NCBI GenBank assembly: GCA_027483465.1
Contig: JAIXUQ010000005.1
Coordinates: 17,422-81,421, forward strand
DNA: 64,000 bases
Direction of reading: 5' to 3'
From: Sphingomonadales bacterium
GTDB lineage: Bacteria; Pseudomonadota; Alphaproteobacteria; Sphingomonadales; Sphingomonadaceae
Every line of letters starts with the position of its first letter. Within the stretch, counting starts at the first letter, position 1. Of this stretch, positions 28,932 to 37,063 are shown piece by piece. The notes beneath the pieces were generated by a model. That model worked only from the letters and a program-made list of their open reading frames with translations. It searched no databases and was not told the origin of the DNA. A program made the position numbers and the translations under genes.

Positions 28932-30361
28932 GCCGCGCACGCCCGCGCCACGGCCACATCATCGAAGGGCAGGGTGCGCCCGGCGATGATCTGGCCCTGC
29001 TCATGCCCCTTGCCGGCGATCAGCACGATGTCTCCGGCCCCGGCGGCGGCCATGGCGGCGGCAATCGCCTCGCGCCGGTCGGGGACTTCGCGGGCCCCCG
29101 GCGCCCCGGCCGCCACGGCGGCGCGGATGGCGGCCGGGTCCTCGCTGCGCGGATTGTCGTCGGTGATGAACACCAGATCGGCATGGGCGGCAGCGGCGGC
29201 GCCCATCAGCGGGCGCTTGCCGGCATCGCGATCACCGCCGGCCCCGATCAGGATGATCAGGCGGCCGGTCACATGCGGGCGCAGCGCGGCACAGGCCGCC
29301 ACGATGGCATCGGGCGTGTGGGCATAATCGACATAGACGGCGGCCCCGGCACGGGTGATCACCGCCCGTTCCAGCCGGCCGCGCACGCCGGAAACGCGGG
29401 CAAGTGCGGCCAGCGTGGCCGCCACATCGCCGCCGGTGGCGATCACCAGCCCGGCCGCCACCAGCGCATTGGCTGCCTGATAGGCGCCGATCAGCGGCAG
29501 CGCGATGGCACGGCGGCGGCCATCGGCCTCTACCAGCAGATCCTGGCCCAGCGCGGTGGGCGTGCGGCTGATCAGTTTCAGCGTCTCGCCGGCCGCGCCC
29601 ACGGTCAGCAGCCTGAGCCCGCGCGCGCCGGCCAGGGCGATCATCCGGGCCGACCATTCCCCATCATCGGCCCACACCACGGCGCTGCCGTCGCTGGCCA
29701 CCACCTCGCGCACCAGCCGCGCCTTGGCGGTGAAATAGGCCTCCATGCTGCCATGATAATCCAGATGATCACGGCTCAGGTTGGTGAAGGCGCAGGCCGC
29801 CACCGGCAGGCCCTCGGTGCGATACTGGTCAAGCCCGTGGCTTGAGGCTTCGAAGGCGGCGTGGCTGATGCCTTCGCGCGCCAGGCCAGCCATGGTGGCC
29901 AGAAAGGTCACCACATCGGGCGTGGTCAGCCCGCCGGTGCCATCGGCCGGGGCCACCCGTTCCTGCCCCGTGGTCACGCCCAGCGTGCCGATGCTGGCGG
30001 CGCGGTGGCCGGCCAGTTGCCACAATTGCCGGGTAAGCTCGGCGCTGCTGGTCTTGCCGTTGGTGCCGGTGATGGCAACCGTGGTGGCCGGAAACGGCGC
30101 GAAGAAGCGTGCGGCGAGGGCGGCAAAGGCCCGGCGCGGATTGGCATCGGCCACGTGCAGCGCGCCGGCCACCATGGCTTGCGGCCGCGCCACCACGGCC
30201 ACCGCCCCGGCGGCGATGGCGGCGGCGATATAATCCTCGCCATTCACCCGCGCGCCCTGGAAGGCGCCAAACACCGTGCCGGGCGCCACCTTGCGGTGAT
30301 CCAGCGCAAAGCCGGTGACAACGGCCTCGCCGCCGCCGGGGATCAGCGCGCCCAGCCGCAC
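28928..30361 (-). CDS. murE: UDP-N-acetylmuramoyl-tripeptide synthetase (meso-diaminopimelate-adding)
   Basis: A 477-residue Mur ligase that adds the third stem residue. It has the P-loop AITGTNGKTSSAELTRQ, EASSHGLDQYR, LSRDHLDYHGSMEAYF and VDYAHTPDAI. The DNPRSEDP motif is the determinant for meso-diaminopimelate rather than lysine, so the organism has a standard Gram-negative cell wall. The start is GTG, 4 bases after the ftsI stop; the ribosome site (AAGGA) lies within the end of ftsI. Confidence 0.96.
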   Translation of the reverse strand: MRLGALIPGGGEAVVTGFALDHRKVAPGTVFGAFQGARVNGEDYIAAAIAAGAVAVVARPQAMVAGALHVADANPRRAFAALAARFFAPFPATTVAITGTNGKTSSAELTRQLWQLAGHRAASIGTLGVTTGQERVAPADGTGGLTTPDVVTFLATMAGLAREGISHAAFEASSHGLDQYRTEGLPVAACAFTNLSRDHLDYHGSMEAYFTAKARLVREVVASDGSAVVWADDGEWSARMIALAGARGLRLLTVGAAGETLKLISRTPTALGQDLLVEADGRRRAIALPLIGAYQAANALVAAGLVIATGGDVAATLAALARVSGVRGRLERAVITRAGAAVYVDYAHTPDAIVAACAALRPHVTGRLIILIGAGGDRDAGKRPLMGAAAAAHADLVFITDDNPRSEDPAAIRAAVAAGAPGAREVPDRREAIAAAMAAAGAGDIVLIAGKGHEQGQIIAGRTLPFDDVAVARACAA

Positions 30362-30365
30362 CGCC

Positions 30366-32105
30366 TCATTCCTTCACGTCGGCGCCGGCCGGCAGCAGGC
30401 CGGCCAGGTTGACATCGCGGCCGGCATCCGGCGTCACGCCCAGCGGCGGCGCGATGCGTTCGATGATGCGGTGGATGCCGGGCGCCACCACCATGCCGGC
30501 GGTGCGGAAACCGGCGGTGGCCTTGGAACCGCGCGGATCATCGATCATCGCCACCACCACATAGCGCGGCGCATCCATCGGGAAGACGGCGGCGAAATTC
30601 ACCACATTCTGGCCATGGACATAGCGGCCGCCCTCGATCTTTTCGGCCGTGCCGGTCTTGCCGCCCACGCGATAGCCCGGCACATCGGCCTTGCGCCCGG
30701 TGCCATTGGTCACCACCAGCCGCAGCAGGCGGCGCATCTCGCTGCTGGTGGCTTCGGAAAACACCCGCGTGCCGGCCGGCGCCTGGCCGGGCGCGCGCTT
30801 GAGGATGGTGGGCGCGCGATACAGCCCGCCATTGACCAGCGTGGCGTAGCCGCTGGCCAGGTGCAGCGGCGAGACGGTGAGGCCATGGCCATAGCTGATC
30901 GTCATCGTTGCGCTGTCCCCCCAGTTTGACAGGGCGGGATAGCGCGGGCGGGCCTTTTCCTTCAGCTCAAACTCCACCGGCTTCAGGAAACCCAGCCGGT
31001 CCAGAAAGGCGCGCTGGCGCTCGCGGCCCAGCTCCATGGCCATGCGGGCGGTGCCGATGTTGCTCGAATAGATGAAGATTTCCGGCACGCTCAGCCAGCG
31101 GTTCTTGGCATGATCATCCTTGATGCGGAACCGGCCGACCATCAGCGGATGGGTGGCATCATATTGCTTGCGCAAACTGGTGACGACGCCGGTTTCCAGC
31201 GCGGTGGCGATGGTGAAGGCCTTGAAGGTGGAGCCCAGTTCATAGCCGCCCAGCGTCACCCGGTTGAAGCGGCTGCCATCGTCATTGTCCCGGGTGTAGA
31301 TGGCGCCATCGGCACGCTTGCCCGGCATGTTGGGGTTGAAATCGGGCAGGCTGACCATGGCCAGCACCTCGCCTGAATTCACGTCCATCACCACGCCGGC
31401 GGCGCCCTGGGCATGCTGATCGGCCACCAGGGCCGCCAGTTCGTGCTGCATCGCCTGCTGCACCCGCATGTCGAGGCTGAGCGCCAGCGGCGTGCCGCGC
31501 TGGGCGGGATCGGACAGGCGGGCATCAAAGGCCCGTTCGGCGCCGATCAGGCCGCGGCCCTGATCGTTGGTATAGCCCAGCGCCTGTGCAGCGAGCGCAT
31601 AATTGGGATAGACGCGCTCCGCCTCGTGCGTCACCTCGATCGCCGGATCGCCCAGTTCGTTGATGCGCCGCGCCTGGCCGGGCAGCACCCGCCGTGCCAG
31701 ATAGCGCAGGCCCTTGCGCGAGGTGAGATCGGCATAAATCTCGTCGCGGCTGCGTTCGGGCAGGATTTCGGCCAGCTTGTCGGCCAGGATGTCGGGATCG
31801 GAGGTGAGGCGGCTGGGGATCACGGTGATCGCCAGCGCTTCGAAATTGCGCGCCAGCGGCACGCCGTTGCGGTCAACAATATCCCCGCGCGGCGGCGCGG
31901 CGCTGATCGTCGGCTGGCTGGCTTCGGGCAGCCCCTGCACCAGCGCCAGATCGATCAGGCGGGCCAGGATCGCCAGCACCAGCACCGGAAACAGCATGAT
32001 GATCACTGCCAGCCGCTGCTGGGCCTGGCTGCGCGCGCTGGCGCGGGCACCGGCGGCGGCCGGAATGGCGCGGATCAGCGGATCATCGCCGGGGATCGTG
32101 GCCAT
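30366..32105 (-). CDS. ftsI: Penicillin-binding protein 3, septal transpeptidase FtsI
   Basis: A 579-residue divisome transpeptidase. A short cytoplasmic tail and one transmembrane helix (about 32-54) precede the PBP dimerisation domain (PPRGDIVDRNGVPLA). The transpeptidase domain carries STFK (catalytic Ser in GSTFKAF), SSN, and KTGTAEK. The start ATG shares one base with the ftsL stop (TGATG). It cross-links septal peptidoglycan with FtsW. Confidence 0.97.
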   Translation of the reverse strand: MATIPGDDPLIRAIPAAAGARASARSQAQQRLAVIIMLFPVLVLAILARLIDLALVQGLPEASQPTISAAPPRGDIVDRNGVPLARNFEALAITVIPSRLTSDPDILADKLAEILPERSRDEIYADLTSRKGLRYLARRVLPGQARRINELGDPAIEVTHEAERVYPNYALAAQALGYTNDQGRGLIGAERAFDARLSDPAQRGTPLALSLDMRVQQAMQHELAALVADQHAQGAAGVVMDVNSGEVLAMVSLPDFNPNMPGKRADGAIYTRDNDDGSRFNRVTLGGYELGSTFKAFTIATALETGVVTSLRKQYDATHPLMVGRFRIKDDHAKNRWLSVPEIFIYSSNIGTARMAMELGRERQRAFLDRLGFLKPVEFELKEKARPRYPALSNWGDSATMTISYGHGLTVSPLHLASGYATLVNGGLYRAPTILKRAPGQAPAGTRVFSEATSSEMRRLLRLVVTNGTGRKADVPGYRVGGKTGTAEKIEGGRYVHGQNVVNFAAVFPMDAPRYVVVAMIDDPRGSKATAGFRTAGMVVAPGIHRIIERIAPPLGVTPDAGRDVNLAGLLPAGADVKE

Positions 32106-32545
32106 CAATTGCCCCCTTCATCGGCGCCAAAGCCGGTCTTCACCACGCGCGCGCCGGCCGCGGCTGGTGCGGGGGCGGCCGGCGGCGGCGCGCTCTCGGC
32201 AGCCAGCGGATTTTCAACCGCCACGGCCAGCCGGGCCTGGGGCGCGTCTGCCTCCGGCCGGGCGGCAAAGGCTGCCAGCTGCACCGGGGAGCGCAGGATC
32301 TGGCTGCTCTGCGGGGCGGCCATGTGGAAGGCGACATTGTTCCAGCGCTCCACCTGCGGCAGGCCGGCACGGGTGCCCAGTTCGGCCTCCAGCTCGCGGA
32401 TGCGCATCTTGTTGTCCACCAGCGCGATGTTGAGCCGGGTGACGACGCGGCGTTCGGCCGCCGCGCGGCTGGTGATCACCTGTGCGGTGCCCACGATCAG
32501 GGTGGTGGCGGCAATCCACAGCATGGCCGAAAGATATTGCTTCAT
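32105..32545 (-). CDS. ftsL: Cell division protein FtsL
   Basis: A 146-residue small bitopic protein. One N-terminal transmembrane segment (about 4-24) is followed by a short coiled-coil region (RRVVTRLNIALVDNKMRIRE and on) and a long Ala/Pro-rich tail. Sequence conservation in FtsL is weak; the assignment rests on topology, size and position between rsmH and ftsI. It overlaps rsmH by 4 bases. FtsL works with FtsQ and FtsB to activate FtsWI. Confidence 0.85.
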   Translation of the reverse strand: MKQYLSAMLWIAATTLIVGTAQVITSRAAAERRVVTRLNIALVDNKMRIRELEAELGTRAGLPQVERWNNVAFHMAAPQSSQILRSPVQLAAFAARPEADAPQARLAVAVENPLAAESAPPPAAPAPAAAGARVVKTGFGADEGGN

Positions 32546-33486
32546 GCCCGTGGCTCCCGGCTGTGCGGCCAGGCCGGCGCTGCGGTGCGCACGGCGCTGC
32601 GCAGCGTGGCGCTGCGGGCGCGCGGATTGGCGGCGATTTCGGCCGCCGAGGGCCTGACCGCCTTGGCCGGCCGTTCAAAGCTGGGCGCCGGGCCGCTGCT
32701 GGCCATCGGCTGGTGGCGCGATCCAGCCGGCGCGCTGCCCGAACGGTCGCGCAGGAAATTCTTCACCCGCCGGTCCTCGGCGGAATGGAAACTCACCACC
32801 GCCAGCCGGCCGCCAGGGCGCAGCAGCCGCTCGGCCGCCGCCAGGCCGGCATCCAGTTGGCCCAGTTCGTCGTTCACATGGATGCGCAGCGCCTGGAAAC
32901 TGCGGGTGGCCGGATCACGCCCCGGTTCGGCCTTGCCCACCACGCGGCGGATCAGCCCGGCCAGTTCGGCGGTGCGGGTGAACGGCCGGTCGGCCACGAT
33001 TGCCCGCGCGATCCGGCGCGAGGCGCGCTCATCGCCCAGGCGGAACAGCACGTCGGCGATTTCGGCCTCGCTGGCGCTGTTGATGAAATCGGCGGCGCTC
33101 ATGCCCTCCTGCGCCATCCGCATGTCAAGCGGGCCATCGGCCTGGAAGGAAAAGCCGCGCTCCGCCCGGTCGATCTGCATCGACGAGACGCCGATATCAA
33201 AGGCAATGGCATCCACCGCCGCCACGCCCTGATCGGCCAGCCCGGCCTCCAGTTCGGCAAACGGCCGGCGGATCAGGGTGACATCGGCCAGCCCGGCCAG
33301 ATCGGCGTTCAGGGCATGGGCATCCGGATCCCGGTCAAAGCCATAGGCGTGGGCGATGCCGTGGCGGCGGGCAGCGCGCAGATAGCCGCCGGCCCCCAGC
33401 GTGGCATCCACATAGGTTTCGCCCGGCGCCAGCGCCAGCGCCGCCATCACCTCGGCCAGCAGAACAGGAACATGCGGCGCGCTCAT
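32542..33486 (-). CDS. rsmH: 16S rRNA (cytosine(1402)-N(4))-methyltransferase
   Basis: A 314-residue S-adenosylmethionine enzyme that methylates C1402 of 16S rRNA in the decoding site. It opens HVPVLLAEVMAAL and has the SAM motif VDATLGAGGYLRAA, FDIGVSSMQIDRAERGFSF, and VVSFHSAEDRRVKNFLRD. The ATG at 33486 overlaps the mraZ stop. Also known as mraW. Confidence 0.97.
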   Translation of the reverse strand: MSAPHVPVLLAEVMAALALAPGETYVDATLGAGGYLRAARRHGIAHAYGFDRDPDAHALNADLAGLADVTLIRRPFAELEAGLADQGVAAVDAIAFDIGVSSMQIDRAERGFSFQADGPLDMRMAQEGMSAADFINSASEAEIADVLFRLGDERASRRIARAIVADRPFTRTAELAGLIRRVVGKAEPGRDPATRSFQALRIHVNDELGQLDAGLAAAERLLRPGGRLAVVSFHSAEDRRVKNFLRDRSGSAPAGSRHQPMASSGPAPSFERPAKAVRPSAAEIAANPRARSATLRSAVRTAAPAWPHSREPRA

Positions 33487-33971
33487 GCGGGGCGCTCCAG
33501 CGGCAGGCCGCGCGCTTCCAGTTCGCCTTCCACCACAAAGCGCAGGCCCTCGCTGGTGCGCGGATTGGCGAGCAGGGCCCACGGGTCCCACAGTTCGAAA
33601 TAGTCCCAGCAGCCGATCATCATCACCGGGCCGGTGAAGCCGCCGGCGCGCTTGTAGCCGGCGGGCAGCACGACGCGGCCGGCATCATCGATGCCCAGAT
33701 TGGTGACCGGGCCGGCCAGATCGGCGCGTTCGGCCGTGGCGTCGGCGGCGATCGAGGCGCCGTGCCGGCTGTCAAAACCCTGGCGCAGGCTGTGGGCATA
33801 ATCGGCGGCATAGCCAACCAGGCAGCGGCGGCCGGCGAAGCCGGTGCTGATCTTCAACTGGCGGCCGCCACCGCGGGCAGTGATGACATCGCGAAAGGCA
33901 GACGGGATCAGCAACCGACCCTTGGCGTCGATCGCATTCAACCACGGCCCTTCGAAGCCAACGTCGCTCAC
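33483..33971 (-). CDS. mraZ: MraZ transcriptional regulator of the dcw cluster
   Basis: A 162-residue protein with two AbrB-like MraZ repeats: NAIDAKGRLLIPSAFRD near residue 12 and NLGIDDAGRVVLPAGYKR near residue 94, each with the conserved DxxGR. MraZ assembles as a ring and binds tandem repeats in front of its own operon, where it represses dcw transcription in E. coli. The GTG at 33971 is chosen because the domain starts directly after it; longer frames upstream are non-conserved. It is the first gene of the cluster, and a matching repeat array lies 115-180 bases upstream. Confidence 0.95.
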   Translation of the reverse strand: MSDVGFEGPWLNAIDAKGRLLIPSAFRDVITARGGGRQLKISTGFAGRRCLVGYAADYAHSLRQGFDSRHGASIAADATAERADLAGPVTNLGIDDAGRVVLPAGYKRAGGFTGPVMMIGCWDYFELWDPWALLANPRTSEGLRFVVEGELEARGLPLERPA

Positions 33972-34065
33972 CCCAGTTACCCTGCTTGGCCCTGGCTGGT
34001 GGCGGCTCCGGCCGGCGCCGGAAACCCGGAACGCCAGACAGAGGCCAAACCCCACCCATTGCCGC

Positions 34066-34074
34066 TGTGGATAA
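34066..34074 (-). promoter_or_regulatory. DnaA box, proximal
   Basis: TTATCCACA on the minus strand, an exact match to the high-affinity R1-type DnaA box. It lies between the MraZ-type repeat array and mraZ, overlapping the likely transcription start region. Confidence 0.55.
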
Positions 34075-34076
34075 GC

Positions 34077-34105
34077 GGTCTACCATGGGATTAACTGGGC
34101 CTCAA
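34077..34105 (-). promoter_or_regulatory. Possible sigma-70-like promoter for mraZ
   Basis: On the minus strand TTGAGG (34105-34100) and TAGACC (34082-34077) are 17 bases apart, as -35 and -10 elements. The -10 match is poor. The -35 lies inside the repeat array and the start would fall in the proximal DnaA box, which would suit repression. This is a pattern match only. Confidence 0.3.
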
Positions 34106-34150
34106 TGGAGTCTGGTGGGCTGAAATGGTCTCAGCTGGGGAAATACTGGG
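34086..34150. promoter_or_regulatory. MraZ-box array: seven TGG-type repeats on a ten-base period
   Basis: On the plus strand TGGG, TGGG, TGGA, TGGG, TGGT, TGGG occur at 34086, 34096, 34106, 34116, 34126 and 34136, exactly ten bases apart, with a last TGGG at 34147 (eleven bases). MraZ of E. coli is known to bind TGGGN direct repeats separated by five bases upstream of mraZ, the same period. Here the repeats read on the strand opposite to mraZ and there are more of them. Confidence 0.7.
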
Positions 34151-34205
34151 AAAACCGCCTCCGGTCTGGAGGATGTTCTTGGCATGTATTTGCTCTGTTC
34201 TCCCC

Positions 34206-34214
34206 TGTGGATAA
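34206..34214 (-). promoter_or_regulatory. DnaA box, distal
   Basis: A second exact TTATCCACA on the minus strand, 140 bases from the first and on the other side of the repeat array. AT-rich nine-mers of this kind are rare in such GC-rich DNA, which supports a real site. Confidence 0.55.
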
Positions 34215-34309
34215 AGCTGTGGGCTGCCGCCGGCCGGATGGGCCGGGCAGGATGGGCAAAGTGGCGGAATGGCGCGCCCGATTCGGCCGGAACCGGCGCA
34301 TCAGGATGG

Positions 34310-34546
34310 TCAGGGTTCGGCCGGGCGGGTGGCCGGGCCGGGGGCGACCCCCAGCACGGCCAGCGATTCGCCGGTGCCGGGCTTGTCCGCGCGCGACTGT
34401 TCGGCACCCGGGGCCTGGCGCAGGCCGGCGGCCGTCACCATCACCAGCAGGAACACCGCCGCCAGGCCGGTCAGGCCCCAGCGCAGGCGATCCTGGCGCT
34501 GTGGCACGCGGCGGCTGGGGGCCGGCGGGGAAGGCGGGTTAACCAT
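34310..34546 (-). CDS. Small single-pass membrane protein of unknown function
   Basis: A 78-residue protein: a Pro/Arg-rich cytoplasmic N-terminus, one transmembrane helix (about residues 23-41, GLTGLAAVFLLVMVTAAGL), and a short polar, Pro-rich outer tail. It begins 22 bases after the cysK stop on the same strand, so the two are probably co-transcribed, and it ends 338 bases upstream of mraZ. No family was recognised. The coding call rests on the clean hydrophobic helix, the positive-inside charge pattern and the tight position behind cysK. Confidence 0.55.
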   Translation of the reverse strand: MVNPPSPPAPSRRVPQRQDRLRWGLTGLAAVFLLVMVTAAGLRQAPGAEQSRADKPGTGESLAVLGVAPGPATRPAEP

Positions 34547-34568
34547 CCGCTTATCATAACGGCGGCGA

Positions 34569-35543
34569 TCAGGCCGGGGCAAGCCCCTTGGCAGCCAGCC
34601 ATTCATGGTTGTAAATCGTTGAAAGGTAACGCAAACCACTGTCACACAAGATGGTTGCGATGATATGGCCCGGCCCCATCAGCCGCGCCAGCCGCACCGC
34701 GCCGGCCACATTGATGCCCGAAGACAGGCCCAGGCACAGGCCCTCCTCGGCGTTCAGCCGGCGCACCCAGGCCAGCCCTTCGCTGTCGGGCACGCGGAAT
34801 TGCGCATCCACGTTGAGGCCATCCAGATTGCCGGTGATGCGCGACTGGCCGATGCCTTCCGACACGCTCGAACCTTCCGCCTTCAGTTCGCCATGGGCGA
34901 AATAATTGTACAGCGCCGCGCCTTCGGGATCGGTCAGCGCGATGGTGATGCCGGGCTTTTCGGCGCGCAGGCCCAGTGCCACGCCGGCCAGCGTGCCGCC
35001 GGTGCCCACCGCGCAGGTGAAGCCATCGATGCGCCCGCCCGTCTGCCGCCAGATTTCCGGCGCGGTGGTGCGGATATGCGCCAGCCGGTTGGCCACATTG
35101 TCAAACTGGTTGGCCCAGATGGCGCCCGGCGTTTCCTCGGCGATCCGGCGGCTGGTGTGCACATAATGGCCGGGATTGGCATAGGGCGCGGCCGGCACCA
35201 GCACCAGTTCGGCGCCCAGCGCGCGCAGCGTGTCCTGCTTCTCGCGGCTCTGGGTTTCGGGCATGACGATGATCGTTTTATAGCCGCGCGCCGCCCCCAC
35301 CACGGCCAGGCCGATGCCGGTGTTGCCGGCGGTGCCCTCCACGATGATGCCGCCGGGTTTCAACACACCGCGCTGTTCGGCATCCTCGATGATGCCCAGC
35401 GCGGCGCGGTCCTTCACGCTGCCGCCGGGGTTGAGGAATTCGGCCTTGCCCAGGATGGTGCAGCCGGTTTCGGCGCTGGGCCCCTTCAGGGTGAGCAGCG
35501 GCGTGTTGCCGACCAGCGCGATGATGTCGGTGGCGATGTCCAT
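34569..35543 (-). CDS. cysK: Cysteine synthase A (O-acetylserine sulfhydrylase)
   Basis: A 324-residue PLP enzyme that makes cysteine from O-acetylserine and sulfide. The PLP lysine is in NPGGSVKDRAAL, the substrate loop is EGTAGNTGIGLA, and the phosphate-binding loop is AVGTGGTLAGV, followed by GIGQSRITGNLD. The EGTAGNTG loop differs from the PTSGNTG loop of E. coli CysK and is seen in a related subgroup of cysteine synthases. The start ATG at 35543 opens directly on the fold; a longer frame upstream is not conserved. Cytoplasmic. Confidence 0.92.
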   Translation of the reverse strand: MDIATDIIALVGNTPLLTLKGPSAETGCTILGKAEFLNPGGSVKDRAALGIIEDAEQRGVLKPGGIIVEGTAGNTGIGLAVVGAARGYKTIIVMPETQSREKQDTLRALGAELVLVPAAPYANPGHYVHTSRRIAEETPGAIWANQFDNVANRLAHIRTTAPEIWRQTGGRIDGFTCAVGTGGTLAGVALGLRAEKPGITIALTDPEGAALYNYFAHGELKAEGSSVSEGIGQSRITGNLDGLNVDAQFRVPDSEGLAWVRRLNAEEGLCLGLSSGINVAGAVRLARLMGPGHIIATILCDSGLRYLSTIYNHEWLAAKGLAPA

Positions 35544-35622
35544 GCCCCTCCATACGCGCGGGCACCGGTTTCCCACAAGCAAGCTTGGTTGAACAGCGGC
35601 CAAGACGCGCTAGGCTGTGGCC

Positions 35623-37056
35623 ATGCCCCTGATCCGTTTCCCGCGTGCCCTGGGATGGCCCGTTGCGGCGGCCCTGCTGCTGGCCGGTTGTTCCGCCGGC
35701 CCACCGGGTGGCACGCTGGCGGTGGCGGTGGCCGGCGAGGAGGCGGAGGCGGCGGCCGTGGCCGCAGCGCTCGCCGCCGAAGCCAGCGAAGCCACGCTGA
35801 TCACCCGCGGCCCGGCCGGCGAACTGGCGCCCGGCCTTGCCACCAGCTGGCGGTTTCTGGATGAAGGCAGCGATCTGATCCTGCGGCTGGCCCCGGTGCG
35901 CTGGCCGGCGGCCAACGGCGGCAATGGCGGCCGTGAACTGGCCGCGCGCGATGTGGTGGCCAGCCTGGCGCGCACGCCGGCGCCGCACCGCCGGGCGCTG
36001 GCCGCGGCCGGCCTGGCGGCGCGCGGCACCGCGCGGGCGCCGATCGCGCGGGTGGTGGAACTGGCGCCGCGCCCGGCAACGCCGCACCTGCTTGATTGGC
36101 TGGCCGAACCGGCGCTGGCAGTGCGCGATCGGCGCGGCCGGGCCTTTCCCGGCCCCTATGCCGCGCGCCGTGCCGAAACCGGCTGGCAGCTTGACCGGCG
36201 CGCCGATCTGCCCCAGCCCGCCGCCCGCGCCGCCCGCATCAGCCTGAGCGTGGAACCGGTGCCGGCCGCCATCCGGGCCTTTGTGGCGGGCGATCGCGCG
36301 CTGGTGCTGGGGGCCGGCCTGCCGGGCCTTGCGGATGCGCGCAGCAGCAGCCAGCGCGGTGCGCTGCGGGTGGAGGCGGTGGACGGGGTGATCGGCCTGG
36401 TGCTGCGGCCGGCGGGCGTGCTGGCCGATGCCCGCCTGCGCCGGGCGTTGGCGCTGGCCGCCGATGGTGCGCCGCTGGCCAACCGGCTGGCGCTGGCCGC
36501 GCTGGCGCCGCAGGCCCGGCTGTGGCCTGATCTGCCGCCGGCCACCGATGATCGCGCCCGCCCGCTGGCGGATCGCCGCGCCGCCGCCACAGCGCTGCTG
36601 GCGCAGGCCGGCTTTGGCCCGCAGCACCCGCTGATCCTGCGGATGGCGGTGCCGGCCGGCAATGAATGGCAGCAGATGGCCGATACGCTGGCCACCAGCC
36701 TGGCGCCGCTGGGCATCGCCATTGCCGCCGCCCCGCCGGCCCGGGCCGAACTGCGCCTGGTGGAGCAGGTGGCGCGGGTGCCCGATGCGGTGGCCTTTCT
36801 GGGGCGCTGGCGCTGCGGCGGCGGCCTCGCCTGCGTGCCGGCGGCCGATCGGCTGCTGGCGGCGGCGGCGCGCGCCGGCAATGATCCGGCCGAAAGGCTG
36901 GCCCAGGCCGGCGCTGCCGAGGCCGCGCTGATGGCCGATCCGCAATTCGTGCCGCTGTTGCGCCCGGTGCGCTGGGCGCTGGTGGGGCGGCAGCTTGGCG
37001 GCTTTCAGCCGAACCGGCTCGGCCGCCACCCGCTGGGGCGCATGGCAGCCGAATAG
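35623..37056 (+). CDS. Solute-binding lipoprotein, family 5 (peptide/nickel type)-like
   Basis: A 477-residue protein with a lipobox (LLAGCSAG, Cys23). The mature sequence is very Ala/Arg-rich. It still shows features of extracellular family 5 binding proteins: PGLATSWRFLDEGSDLILRL near residue 70, an ARDVVASLAR block, DARLRRALALAADG (the family's conserved R-A-L-A-D-x helix) and NEWQQMADTLATSLAPLGI. No permease or ATPase genes accompany it, so it may serve a distant transporter or be a regulatory remnant. The ATG at 35623 was preferred over a GTG at 35617. Confidence 0.6.
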   Translation: MPLIRFPRALGWPVAAALLLAGCSAGPPGGTLAVAVAGEEAEAAAVAAALAAEASEATLITRGPAGELAPGLATSWRFLDEGSDLILRLAPVRWPAANGGNGGRELAARDVVASLARTPAPHRRALAAAGLAARGTARAPIARVVELAPRPATPHLLDWLAEPALAVRDRRGRAFPGPYAARRAETGWQLDRRADLPQPAARAARISLSVEPVPAAIRAFVAGDRALVLGAGLPGLADARSSSQRGALRVEAVDGVIGLVLRPAGVLADARLRRALALAADGAPLANRLALAALAPQARLWPDLPPATDDRARPLADRRAAATALLAQAGFGPQHPLILRMAVPAGNEWQQMADTLATSLAPLGIAIAAAPPARAELRLVEQVARVPDAVAFLGRWRCGGGLACVPAADRLLAAAARAGNDPAERLAQAGAAEAALMADPQFVPLLRPVRWALVGRQLGGFQPNRLGRHPLGRMAAE

Positions 37057-37063
37057 CCGGGGT

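Larger units (their letters stand above)
33972..34309. other. Intergenic control region upstream of mraZ
   Basis: This 338-base gap has no gene. It contains two perfect DnaA boxes (34066-34074 and 34206-34214), an array of seven TGG-type repeats (34086-34150), a possible promoter for mraZ, and a small inverted repeat (CCTCC at 34158-34162 with GGAGG at 34168-34172). Plus-strand reading frames crossing it have no family-like sequence. The 33975-34060 part appears to be untranslated leader; nothing else was recognised there. Confidence 0.75.

Noticed and set aside
30366..32105. A generic class B PBP outside the divisome as an alternative to FtsI
   Set aside because: The position directly after ftsL and before murE, plus the single N-terminal helix, settles it as FtsI.
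34066..34214. Chromosomal replication origin at the paired DnaA boxes
   Set aside because: Only two boxes and no long AT-rich unwinding region are present, and the region fits a promoter. A regulatory role is more likely.
34105..34542. Plus-strand open frames across the mraZ control region and the small membrane gene
   Set aside because: They have no family-like sequence, cross the repeat array and run antisense to the better-supported small membrane gene. Their openness is explained by high GC.
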